Shown here: positions 37,658 to 47,205 of the stretch, one piece after another
Layout of the letters: each line of letters begins with the position of its first letter
Position numbering within the stretch: position 1 is the first letter of the stretch
DNA from: Janthinobacterium sp.
GTDB lineage: Bacteria > Pseudomonadota > Gammaproteobacteria > Burkholderiales > Burkholderiaceae_D
Assembly: GCF_009923995.1 (NCBI RefSeq)
Contig: NZ_RFSK01000031.1
Location: forward strand, 1 to 64,000
Length of the DNA: 64,000 nt
Direction of reading: 5' to 3'
Notes under the pieces: model-generated
What the model was told of the DNA's origin: nothing
Database searches by the model: none
The model's input: the letters and a program-made list of their open reading frames with translations, nothing else
Position numbers and translations under genes: made by a program

Positions 37658-38088
37658 TTATTCAATTTTCGGATGCGTTCGGAAGGCGTGATGATATCGG
37701 TCAGGCGGATGCCGAACTTGTCGTTCACCACCACCACTTCGCCCTGGGCGATCAGGCAGCCGTTCACCAGCACGTCCATCGGCTCGCCGGCCAGGCCGTC
37801 GAGCTCGACCACGGAACCCTGTGCCAGCTGCAGCAGGTTCTTGATGGCGATCTTGGTGCGGCCCAGCTCGACCGTCAGCTGCACGGGGATATCGAGGATG
37901 AAATCGATATCGTTGTGCGTTTCCGACTTCGACGCCTGCTTGGAAAAGTCCTTGAACACGGCGGCGCTGGCCGCGCTGGCCGTATTGGCGGCCTGGTTCT
38001 GCAGCGCTTCCGCTTCCGCCTTGGCCTGCTCGGCTATGGCCGCGCCCCAATCGTCTTCCGCGCTTTGGTCGTCTTGGTTGTCAGACAT
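37654..38088 (-). CDS. fliN: Flagellar switch protein FliN
   Basis: 144 residues. A charged Ala-rich N-terminus and the SpoA domain (DIPVQLTVELGRTKIAIKNL and VVVNDKFGIRLTDII). Forms the lower C-ring with FliM. AGGAG before the ATG. Confidence 0.96.
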   Translation of the reverse strand: MSDNQDDQSAEDDWGAAIAEQAKAEAEALQNQAANTASAASAAVFKDFSKQASKSETHNDIDFILDIPVQLTVELGRTKIAIKNLLQLAQGSVVELDGLAGEPMDVLVNGCLIAQGEVVVVNDKFGIRLTDIITPSERIRKLNK

Positions 38089-38136
38089 GTGTTTCTCCTG
38101 TTGTCCGGATGCGGGCCGCAGCGGCCCGTAAATTTC

Positions 38137-39123
38137 TTAATGGTTGTTCATGTTATCGGCATTGGCGAGGAGTTTCTCCACCTTCAATGCATATTGTCCG
38201 TTCAACACGCCATACGTGCAATCCATCACGGGCACGCCGTCGACGGTGGCGGCGATCAGCTCGGGGATGTTGAGCGGAATGATGTCGCCCACCTTCATGT
38301 TCAGGATCTCGTCGAACGAGACGCGGGCCGTGCCCAGCGAAGCCACCAGTTCCACTTCGGCGATCTGGATCTGCTGCGTCATCAGGCGGATCCAGCGCTT
38401 GTCCACTTCCAGCGCCTCGCCCTGCAGGCTGGAGGTCAGCGAATCGCGGATCGGCTCGATCATCGAATACGGCATGCAGAAGTGGATTTGTCCGGAAACG
38501 GAGCCCAGTTCCACCGTAAACGTGGATGCCACCACCACCTCGTTCGGCGTGGCGATGTTGGCGAACTGCGTGTTCATTTCTGAACGAATATATTCAAACT
38601 CGACGGGGAAGACCGGCTCCCACGACTTGGTGTAGGCCTCGAAGACGATGTCGAGGATGCGCAGGATGATGCGCTGCTCCGTCTGCGTAAAGTCGCGCCC
38701 TTCGACGCGCGTGTGGAAACGGCCGTCGCCGCCGAACAGGTTGTCCACCAGCAAGAACACGAGGCCCGGATCGAAGACCATCAGGGCCGTGCCGCGCAGC
38801 GGCTTCATGTGCACCAGGTTCAGATTGGTCGGCACCACCAGGTTGCGGATGAATTCGCTGTACTTGGACACGCGCACGGAACCGACGGACACTTCCGCGC
38901 TGCGGCGCAGGAAGTTGAACAGGCCCACGCGCAGCAAGCGGGCGAAGCGTTCGTTGATAATTTCCAACGTCGGCATCCGGCCGCGCACGATGCGCTCCTG
39001 GGTCGCCAGGTTGTAGGTGCGAACTCCCGTGACGTCTTCCGGCGCCTGCGCGTCGTCCTGGTCTCCGTTGACGCCCTTCAGAAGGGCATCGACTTCTTCC
39101 TGGGAGAGGAAATTATCGGCCAT
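38137..39123 (-). CDS. fliM: Flagellar switch protein FliM
   Basis: 328 residues. N-terminal CheY-binding segment (NFLSQEEVDALL), middle domain with the LFGGDGRF motif (GGDG) that meets FliG, and a C-terminal SpoA domain. Lies between fliL and fliN, 6 nt after fliL. Confidence 0.97.
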   Translation of the reverse strand: MADNFLSQEEVDALLKGVNGDQDDAQAPEDVTGVRTYNLATQERIVRGRMPTLEIINERFARLLRVGLFNFLRRSAEVSVGSVRVSKYSEFIRNLVVPTNLNLVHMKPLRGTALMVFDPGLVFLLVDNLFGGDGRFHTRVEGRDFTQTEQRIILRILDIVFEAYTKSWEPVFPVEFEYIRSEMNTQFANIATPNEVVVASTFTVELGSVSGQIHFCMPYSMIEPIRDSLTSSLQGEALEVDKRWIRLMTQQIQIAEVELVASLGTARVSFDEILNMKVGDIIPLNIPELIAATVDGVPVMDCTYGVLNGQYALKVEKLLANADNMNNH

Positions 39124-39129
39124 GGCTGC

Positions 39130-39642
39130 TTATTGAATGATGAATGCGGTAAATAATACGTCCGTCACGTCCTGCTCCGGCCCCTTGTCCTCGAACGGCT
39201 GGTTGACCTGGCCGATGATTTCGGCCGCCAGTTGCTGCTTGCCTTCCACGGTATTGAGTTCCGATGCTTTCTTGCCAGACAGCAGCAACAGCAAACGGCT
39301 GCGCACCTTGGGCATGTTGAGCTTGATCAAGTCCATTTCTTCCGGACTGCTCGCTTGCAAGGTGAAAGCGATCTGCAGGTATTGCTCGCCATTTTCCGGC
39401 TGCAGGTTGACGGTGAAGGCATCGATGGGCACGAAGACGGGCGGACCGGCCTTGGACGCCGCGTGTTTTTTCTTGCTGGGCGCGCTGTCTTCCTTGTCGG
39501 CCTTGCCATGCAGGAAATACCAGGCCGCACCGCCACCGACGCCGCCGGCGACCAGCACCGACGCCAGCACTATGATCAGAAGCTTCTTTTTTGACGCGCC
39601 GGCCGGTGCCAGGGCTGCATCTGCTTTCGGATCTGCTTTCAT
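39130..39642 (-). CDS. fliL: Flagellar basal-body associated protein FliL
   Basis: 170 residues. One membrane helix (LLIIVLASVLVAGGVGGGAAW) after a Lys-rich N-terminus, then a periplasmic stomatin-like domain (FTVNLQPENGEQYLQIAF, VRSRLLLLLSGK). Supports stator function. The ATG at 39642 is chosen over a TTG six codons upstream; neither has a clear SD. A GCCGATAA box lies upstream, so fliLMNOPQR may have its own promoter separate from fliF-K. Confidence 0.9.
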   Translation of the reverse strand: MKADPKADAALAPAGASKKKLLIIVLASVLVAGGVGGGAAWYFLHGKADKEDSAPSKKKHAASKAGPPVFVPIDAFTVNLQPENGEQYLQIAFTLQASSPEEMDLIKLNMPKVRSRLLLLLSGKKASELNTVEGKQQLAAEIIGQVNQPFEDKGPEQDVTDVLFTAFIIQ

Positions 39643-39704
39643 TTTTGGATTTGCTTTCAATGGTACTCGAGTGCATGGAAGTGGATCACGACGCCATTAT
39701 GTCA

Positions 39705-39731
39705 TTATCGGCAAATTCTGCGCAGAAGGAT
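39705..39731 (-). promoter_or_regulatory. Sigma-28-type -10 box upstream of fliL
   Basis: Minus strand reads ATCC, 15 nt, GCCGATAA. The -10 is a perfect match; the -35 is poor. About 55 nt of leader to fliL. Confidence 0.4.
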
Positions 39732-39828
39732 GCAGCGAAAAGAGGGACGAAGCGCCCTCAACTCGATGTTTCTGCATGAAAAGTTCCAGCGCAAGGCGCC
39801 CCTGTGGCCTGCGGGCGACGAATTGCCT

Positions 39829-41076
39829 CTAGGCAAACGTGTCCACGGCGCCCAGGGTGGCCCGGCCCCGCGTGCCCGTCGCCGGGGCGATGGCGATCTC
39901 GCCGCCGGAAACGCCGCCGTGCTGGCCGCCGCCATGCCGGCCGCCGGACGCTTCACGGCTGCCCTGGCCTTGCTGTTCCGGCGTGCCGGCCGAGACCGTG
40001 GCGCTGCCGAAGGCGATGCCCGCGTCGCTCATCATTTCACGCAGGCGCGGCATGGCCGCTTCCAGCGCCTGGCGTACTTCCGGCTGGGCCGACATGAAGG
40101 CCGCATCGGCCTGGTCGTTGGTGACTGTCAGGACCACCTGCACGGGACCGAGGTCGGGCGGATTCAGGGTCAGGGTGGCGCTCTGGTCGCCGCCGGCCGC
40201 CATCCACACGACTTTCTGCCCCAGCTGCTGGTCCCAGGCTGGCGTGCCGACCCGGCCGGTCAGCTTGTCCGTGGGCACGGCCGCAGCCGCTGCCGCCTGC
40301 TGCAGCGCGGCCGGCTGCAACTGGGCCGCCAGGCGGCTCAGGTCGGCAGGCGTGTCCTTGATGAGCGGTTCGGCCACGGCCGCGCCAGCCTTGGCGGTGG
40401 CGGCCAGCTGGGCGTCGATGGCCAGCTTGCCCGCTTCGGCCTTGCCGCCCGCCAGCTGGGTGGCAGCCGTCTTGCCCTGGGCCTGGCCCAGGCTGGCGGC
40501 AAAGTCGCCGCTGTCCGCAGGCGCGACGCCTGCCTTGCCGTTGCCCTGGCCTGCGGCCAGCAACTGGGTTGCCGCCAGGCTCTTGCCGTCGGCCTTGACG
40601 CCGCTGCGCGCCGCCAGTTCCCCGGCCGGCCTGGCGGTGGCCGGCGACTGCATGGCCAGCTGGATGCTGCCCACGAGGGCCAGCATCTCGGCGGCCGGAT
40701 CGGCCGGTTTCTGCGCCGTCGTGGCGGCCGCTTCGCTTTCCTCGGCCGGGACGCCGTCCTTGGCAGTCGGCGTGGCCGTTTCGCTGGCGGACGCCGCTTG
40801 CCTGTCCGGCGTGGCTTGCTCGGCCGGTTTGGCTTCGCTGCCCGCCGTCCTGGCGGCGGACGCGGGCGTGGCCGCCGGCGCCGGCGTGCTCGCTGGCGGC
40901 CGGGCCGCCTGCGTCTGCGCCTGCGTGCGGCTCGCCTGCCGCTGTTCCAGCTGGCGGTTCAGGGTGCGCTGGAAGTCGCCATCGCCGCTGCCGGCGGGCG
41001 GCTGGCTGCGGTTGGCGGGACCCGGCGTGGCGTTCGGCGAGACTATCTGGGAAATCGGGGTGGGCTGGGTTTGCAT
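39829..41076 (-). CDS. fliK: Flagellar hook-length control protein FliK
   Basis: 415 residues. Ala/Gln/Pro-rich molecular-ruler N-terminus and the folded C-terminal Flg_hook domain (TLTLNPPDLGPVQVVLTVTN, VRQALEAAMPRLREMMSDAG) that signals FlhB. GAGG 7 nt before the ATG. Last gene of the fliF-K run. A second FliK-like protein is at 48297. Confidence 0.93.
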   Translation of the reverse strand: MQTQPTPISQIVSPNATPGPANRSQPPAGSGDGDFQRTLNRQLEQRQASRTQAQTQAARPPASTPAPAATPASAARTAGSEAKPAEQATPDRQAASASETATPTAKDGVPAEESEAAATTAQKPADPAAEMLALVGSIQLAMQSPATARPAGELAARSGVKADGKSLAATQLLAAGQGNGKAGVAPADSGDFAASLGQAQGKTAATQLAGGKAEAGKLAIDAQLAATAKAGAAVAEPLIKDTPADLSRLAAQLQPAALQQAAAAAAVPTDKLTGRVGTPAWDQQLGQKVVWMAAGGDQSATLTLNPPDLGPVQVVLTVTNDQADAAFMSAQPEVRQALEAAMPRLREMMSDAGIAFGSATVSAGTPEQQGQGSREASGGRHGGGQHGGVSGGEIAIAPATGTRGRATLGAVDTFA

Positions 41077-41095
41077 GGTGCTGCCTCAGTGTTGC

Positions 41096-41536
41096 TTAGC
41101 GTTTGTAATAGGCTTGTCGAGCCGCGTGCTCATCCATTGCCTTCTGATCGCGCTTGTTTTCCAGCTTCAGGGCCTGTTCCTGCGCCCGGTTGTTCAGGGT
41201 GGTGTAGGACATGCGCTTGCGTTCGGCATCCTGCCAGCGCAGCTTTTCATTCTCGCTGCGCGCCTGCGCATGCTCGACCACTTGCTGCTGGCCCAGGATG
41301 GCGCTGTCGAGCTTGAGCATGAAGGCCTGGAAGTTGCGGTAGGCCATGGGCGTGATGCCGCTGCTCATGGTCGTTTGGAAGCGCTGCGCGTAATCGTCGC
41401 GGTAGCCGGTCAGCATGTCGAGCTTCTGGCGGCAATCGTCGAGCGCTTTCAGGGCCGCGCCCAGGCGCTTGGCGCAGTCGTCCGTTTCACGCTGGGCAAG
41501 GTCGATCAGGGTGGCAAGTTGGGAAGGAGAGGCCAT
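41096..41536 (-). CDS. fliJ: Flagellar export chaperone FliJ
   Basis: 146 residues, a long antiparallel coiled coil (QLATLIDLAQRETDDCAKRL, AQARSENEKLRWQDAERKRM). Stalk-like partner of the FliI ATPase. Between fliI and fliK, the canonical place. Confidence 0.92.
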   Translation of the reverse strand: MASPSQLATLIDLAQRETDDCAKRLGAALKALDDCRQKLDMLTGYRDDYAQRFQTTMSSGITPMAYRNFQAFMLKLDSAILGQQQVVEHAQARSENEKLRWQDAERKRMSYTTLNNRAQEQALKLENKRDQKAMDEHAARQAYYKR

Positions 41537-41568
41537 GGCTGATTATATTCCCCGGGTGCAAGCCCCAA

Positions 41569-42978
41569 TCAGTCGAATAGAGCGGTAAGTTGCCCCAAGC
41601 TCTCGTCCATGCTGACCCGCTCCGTGATCTGCTGCTGCAGGAAGGCTTCGATCTTTTCATGCAGGGCGATGGCCTGGTCCAGCACGGGGTCGGTGCCGGC
41701 GCTGTAGGCGCCCACGCTGATCAGGTCGCGGCTGCGTTCATAGCGCGAATACAATTGTTTCAGCTTGCGGGCCTGTTGCTGGTGCTCGTGCGAGGTGATG
41801 GAGTGGGCGGCGCGCGAAATCGACTGTTCGATGTCGATGGCGGGATAGTGGCCCGCCTCGGCCAGGCGGCGGTTCAGCACGATATGGCCGTCGAGAATCG
41901 CGCGTGCCGAGTCGGCGATCGGGTCCTGCTGGTCGTCGCCCTCCGTCAGCACGGTGTAGAAGGCCGTGATCGAGCCGCCGCCTTCCTCGCCATTGCCGGC
42001 CCGCTCCACCAGCACGGGCAGCTTGGCGAAGACGGACGGCGGATAGCCCTTGGTGGCGGGCGGCTCGCCGATGGCCAGGGCGATTTCGCGCTGCGCCATG
42101 GCGTAGCGGGTCAGCGAATCCATGATCAGGAGCACGTTCTGCCCCTGGTCGCGGAAGTGTTCGGCGATGGCCGTCGCATACGCGGCCCCTTGCAGGCGCA
42201 TCAGGGGCGGCGTGTCGGCCGGCGCGGCGACGACGACGGAGCGGGCCAGGCCTTCGGCGCCGAGGATCTGCTCGATGAATTCCTTCACTTCGCGTCCCCG
42301 TTCGCCGATCAGGCCGACGACGATGACGTCTGCTTCCGTGTAGCGGGCCATCATGCCCAGCAGCACGCTTTTGCCGACGCCGGAACCGGCGAACAGGCCC
42401 ATGCGCTGGCCCCGGCCCACGGTCAGCATGGCATTGATCGAGCGCACGCCCACGTCCAGCGTGTCGACGATGGGCGCGCGGCCCAGCGGATTGGCGGGAC
42501 GCACGTTGATGGGGGCGCTGTCGACCGTGTGCAGCGGGCCCAGCTGGTCGAGCGGGCGGCCCGCGCCGTCGAGCACGCGGCCCAGCAATTGCGGCCCCAC
42601 GGGCAGGTGGCGCGCGCGGTCGCTGGGGCGGCGGCGCGGGTGCGCCACGCTGCCCGGGCGGGGGATGGCCGGTTCGACGGAAAACACGCGCGTGCCGGGC
42701 ACGATGCCCTCGACGTCGCTTTGCGGCATGAGGAACAGGCGATCGCCCTCGAAACCGACGACTTCCGCCTCGACCCGGCCGCCATTGGGCAGGGGCACGG
42801 TGCAAGCGGCGCCCACGGCCAGGCGCAGGCCCACGGCTTCCATCACCAGGCCCGCCACGCGCGTGACGCGGCCCGACACCTGCATCGGCTCCACGAAGCC
42901 GACCACGGCCGTGCAGTCGTTCAGGTAGGCGCGCCAGCGCGCCGCATGGGCCGCCGGACCTTTGACGGGTTCGCTCAC
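41569..42978 (-). CDS. fliI: Flagellum-specific ATPase FliI
   Basis: 469 residues. F1-beta-like export ATPase with [11 protein letters not shown]alker [18 protein letters not shown], Walker [16 protein letters not shown], and the C-terminal [15 protein letters not shown]. The start is GTG, overlapping the fliH stop (GTGA). Confidence 0.97.
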   Translation of the reverse strand: MSEPVKGPAAHAARWRAYLNDCTAVVGFVEPMQVSGRVTRVAGLVMEAVGLRLAVGAACTVPLPNGGRVEAEVVGFEGDRLFLMPQSDVEGIVPGTRVFSVEPAIPRPGSVAHPRRRPSDRARHLPVGPQLLGRVLDGAGRPLDQLGPLHTVDSAPINVRPANPLGRAPIVDTLDVGVRSINAMLTVGRGQRMGLFAGSGVGKSVLLGMMARYTEADVIVVGLIGERGREVKEFIEQILGAEGLARSVVVAAPADTPPLMRLQGAAYATAIAEHFRDQGQNVLLIMDSLTRYAMAQREIALAIGEPPATKGYPPSVFAKLPVLVERAGNGEEGGGSITAFYTVLTEGDDQQDPIADSARAILDGHIVLNRRLAEAGHYPAIDIEQSISRAAHSITSHEHQQQARKLKQLYSRYERSRDLISVGAYSAGTDPVLDQAIALHEKIEAFLQQQITERVSMDESLGQLTALFD

Positions 42979-43727
42979 GGCGCCAGCCAGTCCAGGTCCT
43001 TGCCCAGCGCATGCGTCAGGCGCTGCCAGCGGGTGGACGTCTGCGCGTCGATCTGGTTGCTGGCCGTGTCGATCTTGCAGCCGCCGCGCTCCACGCTGGG
43101 GTCTTCGATGACGCGCCAGCCACCCTTGTCGAGCTCGTCGCCGATGCCGTCGCGCACCACTTGCGCATCGTCCGGGTTGAGCATCAGCAAGGCTGGTTGT
43201 TGCAGCACAGGCAAGTATTCGATGGCTTCGCGCACCATGGGCAGCATCAGCTCGGGACGCACGGGCAGGGCCGTCTTGAGCATGCCCTTGGCCAGCTGCA
43301 GGGCCAGTTCCATCACTTCATGGGAGATCAGTTCGTCGGCCTGCTGCACGGCCGTGCCGAAGTCGACGGCGATGGTCTGCAGGTGCGCCAGTTCCACGCC
43401 GGATGCCGCCTTGCCTTCCGCGTACGCCTGGGCGTGGCCATCCGCATGCCCGGCCGCGTGGCCTTGCGCATAGCCTTCCGCGCGGCCCGCCTCGAAGGCG
43501 GTGGCGCGCGCTTCCTCGCGGATGGCGTCCAGCTCTTCCTGCGTCGGGTATTCCAGGGGCGGCGCCAGCTCTTCCTCGTGCAGTTCGTCAAACGGGTCGA
43601 GTTCCGGCTCGGGATCGGGTTCCAGCAGCTTGCGCGCCGCCACCACGCTGGGGCGCTCGTCGCCAAACGAGGTCATTTCCCAGCGCTGGTAGGCGGTTTG
43701 TTGCTCTTTGGGAATTAAATTAGACAA
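42975..43727 (-). CDS. fliH: Flagellar export stator-like protein FliH
   Basis: 250 residues. An acidic N-terminus, a coiled coil with spaced Gly and Ala/His ([20 protein letters not shown]), and a globular C-terminus that binds FliI. The start codon is TTG ([10 protein letters not shown]) with GAGG 7 nt upstream, overlapping fliG by 8 nt. Confidence 0.93.
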   Translation of the reverse strand: MSNLIPKEQQTAYQRWEMTSFGDERPSVVAARKLLEPDPEPELDPFDELHEEELAPPLEYPTQEELDAIREEARATAFEAGRAEGYAQGHAAGHADGHAQAYAEGKAASGVELAHLQTIAVDFGTAVQQADELISHEVMELALQLAKGMLKTALPVRPELMLPMVREAIEYLPVLQQPALLMLNPDDAQVVRDGIGDELDKGGWRVIEDPSVERGGCKIDTASNQIDAQTSTRWQRLTHALGKDLDWLAP

Positions 43728-44718
43728 ACGAATCCTCGCCTTTTCCGCCTAAGACAATTTGTCCTTCGTCCGCCAGGCGGCGCACGATCTGCAGGATCTG
43801 CTTCTGCTGCGATTCCACTTCCGACAGGCGCACAGGGCCTTTCGATTCCAGGTCTTCGCGCATCATCTCGCCGGCGCGCTGCGACATGTTCTTGAAGATC
43901 TTGTCGCGCAGCTCCTGCGAAGCGCCTTTCAGGGCGATGATCAGCATTTCCGACTGCACTTCGCGCAGCAGCAGCTGGATGCCGCGGTCGTCGATATCGA
44001 TTACGTTGTCGAACACGAACATTTCGTCCATGATCTTTTGCGCCATGTCATTGTCGTAGTTCTTGATGTTGTCCATGACGGAGCCTTCCTGCTCGCCGCT
44101 CATGAAGTTCAGGATCTCGGCCGCGGCGCGCACGCCGCCCAGCGACGATTTCTTGATGTTTTCGTTACCGGACAGCAGTTTCGTCAGCACATCGTTGAGT
44201 TCGCGCAAGGCGGCCGGCTGCACGCCGTCCAGGGTGGCGATGCGCAGCACCACGTCGTTGCGCAGGCGGTCCGTGAAATGGCCGAGGATTTCGCAGGCCT
44301 GGTCGCGCTCCAGGTGGACGAGGATGGTGGCGATGATCTGCGGGTGCTCGTTGCGGATCAGCTCGGACACGGATTGCGAATCCATCCATTTCAGCGATTC
44401 GATGCCGGACGCGTCCTTGCCGCCCAGGATGCGCGACAGCAGCACGGACGCCTTGTCGTCGCCCAGCGCCTTGGTGAGGACTTGCCGGATGTATTCGTCC
44501 GAATCGAGGCCGACGGTGGAATTGAGCTCCGTCTGCGAGCGGAAGTCGTCGAGCACCTCGACCACCTGCTCGTGCGCGATGCCCTTCATGGTAGCCATGG
44601 CGGCGCCCAGCTTCAGCACTTCGCGGGGGCCGAGGAATTTCATCACTTCGGCCGCTTCGCTCTCGCCCAGCGCCAGCATCAGGATGGATGCTTTTTGCAA
44701 TCCCGTAGTCTCAGTCAT
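43720..44718 (-). CDS. fliG: Flagellar motor switch protein FliG
   Basis: 332 residues, standard. N-terminal FliF-binding domain (SILMLALGESEAAEVMKFLG), middle domain with RNEHPQIIATILVHL, and the C-terminal torque helix with charged residues (DDRGIQLLLREVQSEMLIIA). Overlaps fliF and fliH by 8 nt each. Confidence 0.97.
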   Translation of the reverse strand: MTETTGLQKASILMLALGESEAAEVMKFLGPREVLKLGAAMATMKGIAHEQVVEVLDDFRSQTELNSTVGLDSDEYIRQVLTKALGDDKASVLLSRILGGKDASGIESLKWMDSQSVSELIRNEHPQIIATILVHLERDQACEILGHFTDRLRNDVVLRIATLDGVQPAALRELNDVLTKLLSGNENIKKSSLGGVRAAAEILNFMSGEQEGSVMDNIKNYDNDMAQKIMDEMFVFDNVIDIDDRGIQLLLREVQSEMLIIALKGASQELRDKIFKNMSQRAGEMMREDLESKGPVRLSEVESQQKQILQIVRRLADEGQIVLGGKGEDSFV

Positions 44719-46426
44719 TATTGCCTATCCATGCTTTGATCACGTTGGCCACCACGCGCGGGTCTTCCTGCGCCAGTTTCTTGGCCATCGCCAGGTTCTC
44801 GCGGTAACCCCGCGCCGTGTCTTCTTCCAGTTCTTCCAGTTCCGCTTCGCTGAGCAGGACCTCGTTTTCATCCTCGGATTTCACCAGTTCCGGCTCGACG
44901 GCCGGCGGCGGGGCGCCGAAATCGTCGATCTTGCGCATCACCGGGCGCAGCATCGGGCGCACGATCTTGATGAAGATATACAGCAGGATCAGGGCCGTGA
45001 TGAGGAATTTTGCCAGTTCCTTGGCCAGCGGCAAGTTGGCGGGGTCGCGCCACCACTCCAGCTTGCCTTCCGGCGCGCGGTCGATGCCGTCGAACGGCGA
45101 ATTGGCCACGCTGAAGCTGTCGCCGCGGTCCTTGTTGTAGCCCATCGCTTCCTTGACCAGGTTATTGATCTGGACCATTTCTGCGGGGGAAATCGGCGTG
45201 ACGGTGACCTTGCCATCCTTGCCGATGCTGCGGCGATAGTTGACGACGACGGCCACGGACAGGCGGCGCAGGCCGCCCATGGATTTCTGTTCATAGCGCA
45301 CGGTCTTGTCGACTTCATAATTCGTCGTCGATTCCTTCTGCGTCGGCGCCGCCGGCGCGCCAGGGGCCGCGCCTGGCGCGTCCGCCGTCAGGGGGGCCGT
45401 GGCCACGCCCGGCGGCTGGTTCGACAGCGCGCCCGGCACGCCGGACGGGTTGGCATTGCCGGCGCCCGTCGATTCGCTCGTCTGCTGGCTGCGGATGGTG
45501 GACGCTTCCGGCGGCGAGTTCGGCTTGTAGGTTTCGGCTGCCTGCTCGCTTTGCGAAAAATCCACGTCCGCCGTCGCCTCGGCGCGCACATTGCCTTCGC
45601 CGACGATGGGCAGCAGGATCGATTCGACCTGCTTGATCACGCTTTGCTGCAACTGTTGCACGTATTTCAACTGGTTCGGGTCCAGGCTTTTCACGCCGTT
45701 GGCGCGGTCCTTGTCCTTTTCCTGGTTCGACAGCAGGTTGCCCGCCTGGTCCACCACGGTGACATTGATTGGCAGCAACTCCGGCACGCTGGACGCCACC
45801 AGGTGCACGATGGCGCTCACTTGCAGCTGGTCCAGGCCGCGGCCCGGATGCAGGTTCAGCAGCACGGACGCCGTCGGTTTTTGCTGTTCGCGCACGAAGA
45901 CGGACGGTTTCGGCAGGGCCAGGTGGACGCGCGCCGTATCGACGGCGGACACCGACTCGATGGATTTGGCCAGCTCGCCTTCCAGCGCGCGCTGGAAATT
46001 GACCTGTTCCAGGAACTGCGACACGCCCAGCTTCTGGTTTTCCATCAGCTCGAAGCCCACGTTGCCGCCTTTCGGCAAGCCTTGCGCGGCCAGTTTCAGG
46101 CGCGCATCGTGGACTTGCTCGGATGGCACGAGGATGGCGCCGCCGCCTTCGGAAAACTTGTGCTTGATGCCCAGCTGGTCCAGCGAGGCCGTGATGGCGC
46201 CGCCGTCGCGGTCCGTGAAGTTGGAAAACAGCACCTTGTACTCGGGCGGCTGGTTCCACATGTACAGGGCCACGCCGATGGCGATCAGCGCCGCCACGCC
46301 CAGGCCGCGCAGGAAATTCTTGCCCATCGGCGTCTTGGCGAAGGCTTGCACGGATTCCACGGGCGAACGGGCAGGCGCCGGTTCCGGTGGTATGCGGTTT
46401 ACATCGATTTCTTCGGCTACAGCCAT
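44711..46426 (-). CDS. fliF: Flagellar MS-ring protein FliF
   Basis: 571 residues. Two membrane helices (about 42-60 and near 465) flank the periplasmic ring-building motifs; YKVLFSNFTDRDGGAITASL and ARVHLALPKPSVFVREQQ are typical. The cytoplasmic tail binds FliG. GGAAGG lies 5 nt before the ATG. Divergent from fliE across 298 bp. Confidence 0.97.
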   Translation of the reverse strand: MAVAEEIDVNRIPPEPAPARSPVESVQAFAKTPMGKNFLRGLGVAALIAIGVALYMWNQPPEYKVLFSNFTDRDGGAITASLDQLGIKHKFSEGGGAILVPSEQVHDARLKLAAQGLPKGGNVGFELMENQKLGVSQFLEQVNFQRALEGELAKSIESVSAVDTARVHLALPKPSVFVREQQKPTASVLLNLHPGRGLDQLQVSAIVHLVASSVPELLPINVTVVDQAGNLLSNQEKDKDRANGVKSLDPNQLKYVQQLQQSVIKQVESILLPIVGEGNVRAEATADVDFSQSEQAAETYKPNSPPEASTIRSQQTSESTGAGNANPSGVPGALSNQPPGVATAPLTADAPGAAPGAPAAPTQKESTTNYEVDKTVRYEQKSMGGLRRLSVAVVVNYRRSIGKDGKVTVTPISPAEMVQINNLVKEAMGYNKDRGDSFSVANSPFDGIDRAPEGKLEWWRDPANLPLAKELAKFLITALILLYIFIKIVRPMLRPVMRKIDDFGAPPPAVEPELVKSEDENEVLLSEAELEELEEDTARGYRENLAMAKKLAQEDPRVVANVIKAWIGNND

Positions 46427-46724
46427 GATTGCCTTCCAGGGCGCGTGGTTTGACGATATTGGGTGATGCGTGGGGGCCGCATCCTCGGGAGGAGGGGGCG
46501 ATATGCAGAATTATCCGCCACTGTCACGCGCTTCAATCGTCCAAACAGAAGGTGCTTTTGCCGCCTGCTCGGCCGAGCGGCTGGCGTTGGCGCTGGTATT
46601 GTGGAACCCTGGCAGCGTGTGACGGAAGTTATTGTACCCGCCGTTGCCTTGCTGGCCAGGGTTTTGTTCTCTGGAAGCAACACGCATGGAACAGTGATGA
46701 AACGCACAAGTATCGGGAGGCAAG

Positions 46725-47066
46725 GTGAAAACAGGCGGTATCGATAGCAGCAGGATCGAGGCGATGATCGCGCAACTGAAGTCGGCGGCCACGCGGCCGG
46801 AGGCGAAGATCCCCGCGATCCAGACCGAGGCCCCGGCGGCCAAGGTGAACTTCGCCGATGCCTTCAAGGGCGCGCTGGACTCCGTCAGCGCCTCGCAAAC
46901 GGCATCGTCGAACCTGGGCAAGCGCTTTACCATGGGCGACGACAAGGTCAGCCTGTCGGACGTGATGGTGTCGATGCAGAAGTCCAGCATCGAATTCCAG
47001 GCGACGGTGCAGGTGCGGAATAAATTGGTTTCTGCATATCATGAGATCATGAATATGCAGGTGTAA
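46725..47066 (+). CDS. fliE: Hook-basal body protein FliE
   Basis: 113 residues. Adapter between MS ring and rod: VNFADAFKGALDSVSASQ and LSDVMVSMQKSSIEFQAT with VRNKLVSAYHEIMNMQV at the end. The start is GTG with GGGAGG 4 nt upstream. Monocistronic, divergent from fliF; a palindrome starts directly at its stop codon. Confidence 0.95.
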   Translation: MKTGGIDSSRIEAMIAQLKSAATRPEAKIPAIQTEAPAAKVNFADAFKGALDSVSASQTASSNLGKRFTMGDDKVSLSDVMVSMQKSSIEFQATVQVRNKLVSAYHEIMNMQV

Positions 47067-47184
47067 ACGTCGCACCAAAGCTACTGCGCGGCGCCCTTTG
47101 CGGCCTGCGATGCTCGCTGTACTTCAGTACAGCTGCGCGTCTCGGCCGCAAATCATCGCCGCTCGCTACGCTTTGGCGGGACGT
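47067..47184. repeat. Long intergenic palindrome after fliE (118 nt)
   Basis: Outer arms ACGTCGCACCAAAGC and GCTTTGGCGGGACGT pair at 13 of 15. The inner core TTTGCGGCC...GCTGTAC-ttca-GTACAGC...GGCCGCAAA forms a near-perfect stem. Related to 29741-29820. It could end both fliE and the converging ycgR transcript. Confidence 0.65.
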
Positions 47185-47205
47185 TTGGTGGCCTTCAATT
47201 CTTCC

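Noticed and set aside
46427-46724. Sigma-54 promoter in the fliE-fliF gap (TTGGCGC...TTGT)
   Set aside because: GG-N10-GC spacing is not met; no convincing -24/-12 pair was found in the flagellar locus.
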